A DNA stretch of 64,000 bases from Autumnicola psychrophila (GTDB taxonomy: Bacteria; Bacteroidota; Bacteroidia; Flavobacteriales; Flavobacteriaceae), in contig NZ_JAVRHN010000004.1 of assembly GCF_031846645.1 (NCBI RefSeq), forward strand, positions 186,001 through 250,000. The letters run 5' to 3'. Positions 61,849 to 64,000 of the stretch are shown here, piece after piece (positions within the stretch are counted from its first letter, which is position 1; every line of letters starts with the position of its first letter). Made by a program: the position numbers and the translations under genes. The notes beneath the pieces are model-generated. The model made no database searches and was not told where the DNA came from. It worked only from the letters and a program-made list of their open reading frames with translations.

Positions 61849-63603
61849 ATGAAAAAAAAAGCAATAGTAGCTTTACTTTTTTTACCCCTTTTTATTTCCT
61901 GTGATTTATCCAAATATCGCCTGGTGGTAGACTATGATTTTGAAACAAGATTTGAAAAATCTGAAGGTAAAGAGACTGCAACGTATTCTGAAATTATTGA
62001 TTTTTACGCTCAACTGGATAAAGCTTACACAACTATAAGCTTTACGGAATTTGGTTCTACAGATAGCGGTAAACCTCTGCATCTGGCGGTTTTCAGTCCT
62101 TCCGGAGATTTTGATCTGGAAAAACTGAGGCAGGAGCATACGATAATCTTGCTGAATAACGGCATTCACCCGGGAGAAAGTGACGGTATTGATGCCACGA
62201 TGATGCTCTTTAGAGATTTGGCTGGTGATTCTATTGATGTACCAGAAAATACAATTATCGCCACTATTCCTATTTATAACATAGGTGGTGCACTAAACAG
62301 AAATTCCACTACGAGGACAAACCAAAATGGTCCTGCGGAATATGGATTTAGAGGAAATGCGAGGAATTATGACCTGAACAGGGATTTTATTAAAGCAGAT
62401 ACCAAAAATACCAGGACTTTCTATGAAATTTTCCATCAGGTAAAACCTGACGTTTTTATCGATAATCATGTTAGTAACGGTGCAGATTATCAATATACCC
62501 TCACCCATTTATTCACTCAGCACAACAAGTTGGGAGGGGAACTGGGAGAGTATCTTAATAAGAAAATGATGCCCGCTCTGGAAGATTCGCTCAAACAGAA
62601 AGACTGGGATATCACGCCTTATGTAAACGTTTTTGATAAAGTTCCTGAAGAGGGGTTTAGTCAGTTTTTGGATTACCCAAGATATTCTACCGGCTATACT
62701 ACGCTTTGGAACACCCTTGGGATGATGGTAGAAACCCATATGCTAAAACCTTACGACCAAAGAGTAATGGGAACTTATGAACTTATGCGGTCCATTGTAA
62801 ACATTACAGATGCTGAAAGCGCCACTATAAAAGATCTTAGGGGACGTGAAACAAAGAAATACCTTACAGAAAGGTGGTATCCTGTAGATTTTAAACCAGA
62901 TATGGAAAATCCTACCACAAGAGAATTTAAGGGTTATGCAGGAGAAAGAATTAATAGCGAAGTTACCGGGCAGGATCGCTTAAAGTACGACCGCAATCAA
63001 CCCTACTCAAAGGAGATAGAATATTTCGACAATTTCACAGCACAAGATAGAATTGAGATTCCGAGGGCGTATATTATTCCGCAAGGATGGTGGGAGGTAA
63101 TCGATCTTTTACAGCTCAATCAAATAAAAATGGAACCTCTGGCGCAGGATACCGTAATTTATGTAGAAAAGTACAGAATCGAAGAATTCGAAACTGTAGA
63201 ATCACCCTTTGAAGGTCATTATCTTCACCAGAATACGCAGGTGAGTAAAACCACAGATTCGGTTAGCTTTAGAAAAGGAGACTTCTATGTAACCACTTTT
63301 CAGGATGGGGCGAGATACCTGCTGGAAACGCTGGAGCCTACTACAGTAGATTCGTTCTTTAACTGGAACTTTTTTGACACTGCCCTTCAGCAAAAAGAAC
63401 ATTTTTCACCTTACGTTTTTGAAGATATAGCCAGGCAGTTATTGGATACAAACCCCAAATTAAAAGAAGAATTTGAAGAAAAAAAGAATTCAGATTCAGA
63501 TTTCAGAGATGATTCCTACGCTCAATTGCAGTGGATCCACAGGAGATCAGATCACTACGAAAAAGCCCATTTACGCTATCCGATCTTTAGAGTTCCCAGA
63601 TAA
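61849..63603 (+). CDS. M14-family zinc carboxypeptidase, lipoprotein
   Basis: The protein has 584 residues. The lipoprotein signal ends LFISC (C18). The M14 domain has the zinc ligands H107 and E110 in NGIHPGESDGID, an Arg-rich substrate region (RNYDLNRDFIKAD) and the third ligand in FIDNHVSNGADYQYTLTH. A candidate catalytic Glu lies in MVETHMLKPYDQR. The C-terminal about 200 residues form an extra domain. It probably trims peptides or wall stems at the cell surface. Its last 33 bp overlap the end of the convergent NUDIX gene. Confidence 0.9.
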   Translation: MKKKAIVALLFLPLFISCDLSKYRLVVDYDFETRFEKSEGKETATYSEIIDFYAQLDKAYTTISFTEFGSTDSGKPLHLAVFSPSGDFDLEKLRQEHTIILLNNGIHPGESDGIDATMMLFRDLAGDSIDVPENTIIATIPIYNIGGALNRNSTTRTNQNGPAEYGFRGNARNYDLNRDFIKADTKNTRTFYEIFHQVKPDVFIDNHVSNGADYQYTLTHLFTQHNKLGGELGEYLNKKMMPALEDSLKQKDWDITPYVNVFDKVPEEGFSQFLDYPRYSTGYTTLWNTLGMMVETHMLKPYDQRVMGTYELMRSIVNITDAESATIKDLRGRETKKYLTERWYPVDFKPDMENPTTREFKGYAGERINSEVTGQDRLKYDRNQPYSKEIEYFDNFTAQDRIEIPRAYIIPQGWWEVIDLLQLNQIKMEPLAQDTVIYVEKYRIEEFETVESPFEGHYLHQNTQVSKTTDSVSFRKGDFYVTTFQDGARYLLETLEPTTVDSFFNWNFFDTALQQKEHFSPYVFEDIARQLLDTNPKLKEEFEEKKNSDSDFRDDSYAQLQWIHRRSDHYEKAHLRYPIFRVPR

Positions 63604-64000
63604 ATATTTTTCAGAAAAAAGAAGTTTTATATTAGCGTATGACTTTTTAAGTGCTTTTTGACTCTTTTCAAAATTTTTCCATTTCGCTTTTTCTATCCCC
63701 TCTTTTTGTTCCGGTTTTAACTCTCCGTCGTAGGATGTTCGCATTTCATACCAATGCGTTACCTTAAGCCTGTAATTACCCTTGCGCTTAAAGACATGAT
63801 ACGTTTTCTGAATAAATTTGGTTATCTCCAAATCCTGAACACCGGTTTCTTCTTTTACCTCACGAATAGCAGAATCTTCTATGCTCTCCTTTTTTTCAGT
63901 CTTTCCTTTAGGAAGATCCCACCTTTTGTTACGGTAAATAAACAAGATTTCATCCTTATCATTTAACACCAGGCCACCAGCAGCGGTCACTACCCGTAAT
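63571..64000 (-). CDS. NUDIX hydrolase (5' end cut by window edge)
   Basis: The frame is open to the window end, so the start lies outside. The visible part begins LRVVTAAGGLVLN. The NUDIX box is complete: G29 KTEKKE, then SAIREVKEETGV, with R43, E44, E47 and E48 (numbering from the Thr-Ala-Ala-Gly region). Such enzymes hydrolyse nucleoside diphosphate derivatives with Mg2+. Flavobacterial relatives usually have about 60 more residues before this point, by memory. It converges with and overlaps the M14 peptidase gene by 33 bp. Confidence 0.9.
   Translation of the reverse strand, partial: LRVVTAAGGLVLNDKDEILFIYRNKRWDLPKGKTEKKESIEDSAIREVKEETGVQDLEITKFIQKTYHVFKRKGNYRLKVTHWYEMRTSYDGELKPEQKEGIEKAKWKNFEKSQKALKKSYANIKLLFSEKYLSGNSKDRIA

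Overview
The window is a low-GC chromosomal segment from a member of the Bacteroidota, most likely the family Flavobacteriaceae (Gramella/Salegentibacter-like, by inference). Supporting signs are a type IX secretion sorting domain, a TonB-dependent receptor with a carboxypeptidase-like N-terminal domain, the small ribosomal protein bS31 (Thx), TAnnTTTG-type promoters, the trpEGDCFBA gene order, scarce Shine-Dalgarno sequences, and many secreted proteins whose signal peptide ends in A-Q.

Region 1 (1-6.1 kb) is housekeeping and unknown genes: the start of a LytS-type histidine kinase with its LytTR response regulator, a small secreted protein, a DUF4126-like membrane protein with two zinc ribbons, a PQQ-type sugar dehydrogenase and a hypothetical protein. 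Region 2 (6.8-13.4 kb) is a tight three-gene operon of exported proteins: a small T9SS cargo, a 1052-residue fibre-like protein built from near-identical 222-bp repeats, and a 951-residue propeller-like protein. Region 3 (13.63-14.88 kb) is one complete IS3-family element, with 26-bp imperfect ends, an AAT target duplication and an A AAA AAC frameshift site.

Region 4 (15.0-40.5 kb, all minus strand, read from manC at 40.47 kb down to 15 kb) is a Wzx/Wzy-type capsule or exopolysaccharide locus. It encodes GDP-mannose and GDP-L-fucose synthesis (ManC, Gmd, Fcl), a UDP-xylose synthase, the initiating phosphosugar transferase, Wza, Wzc, Wzx, Wzy, Wzi, eight probable glycosyltransferases, an acetyltransferase and a NodU-type carbamoyltransferase. 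It ends with a HAD phosphatase next to a divergent UbiA-like membrane protein. A 1.25-kb gene-poor stretch lies upstream.

Region 5 (41.7-44.9 kb) has an outer-membrane barrel, a rhodanese, and a MarR-nitroreductase-YceI cluster. Two almost identical palindromes lie in front of marR and the nitroreductase gene. Region 6 (44.9-51.9 kb) is the complete tryptophan operon. It is preceded by a leader peptide with three consecutive Trp codons, an intrinsic terminator and a competing stem, which together form a transcription attenuator.

Region 7 (52-64 kb) has bS31, a UDG-like protein with an unclear start beside a heptanucleotide repeat, YaaA, a ParE/RelE-type toxin-antitoxin pair, RluD, a PASTA protein, Ddl, CoaD, a TonB receptor paired with a second PQQ/sorbosone-type dehydrogenase, an M14 peptidase lipoprotein and a NUDIX protein cut by the window end. 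No rRNA, tRNA or CRISPR array was seen.
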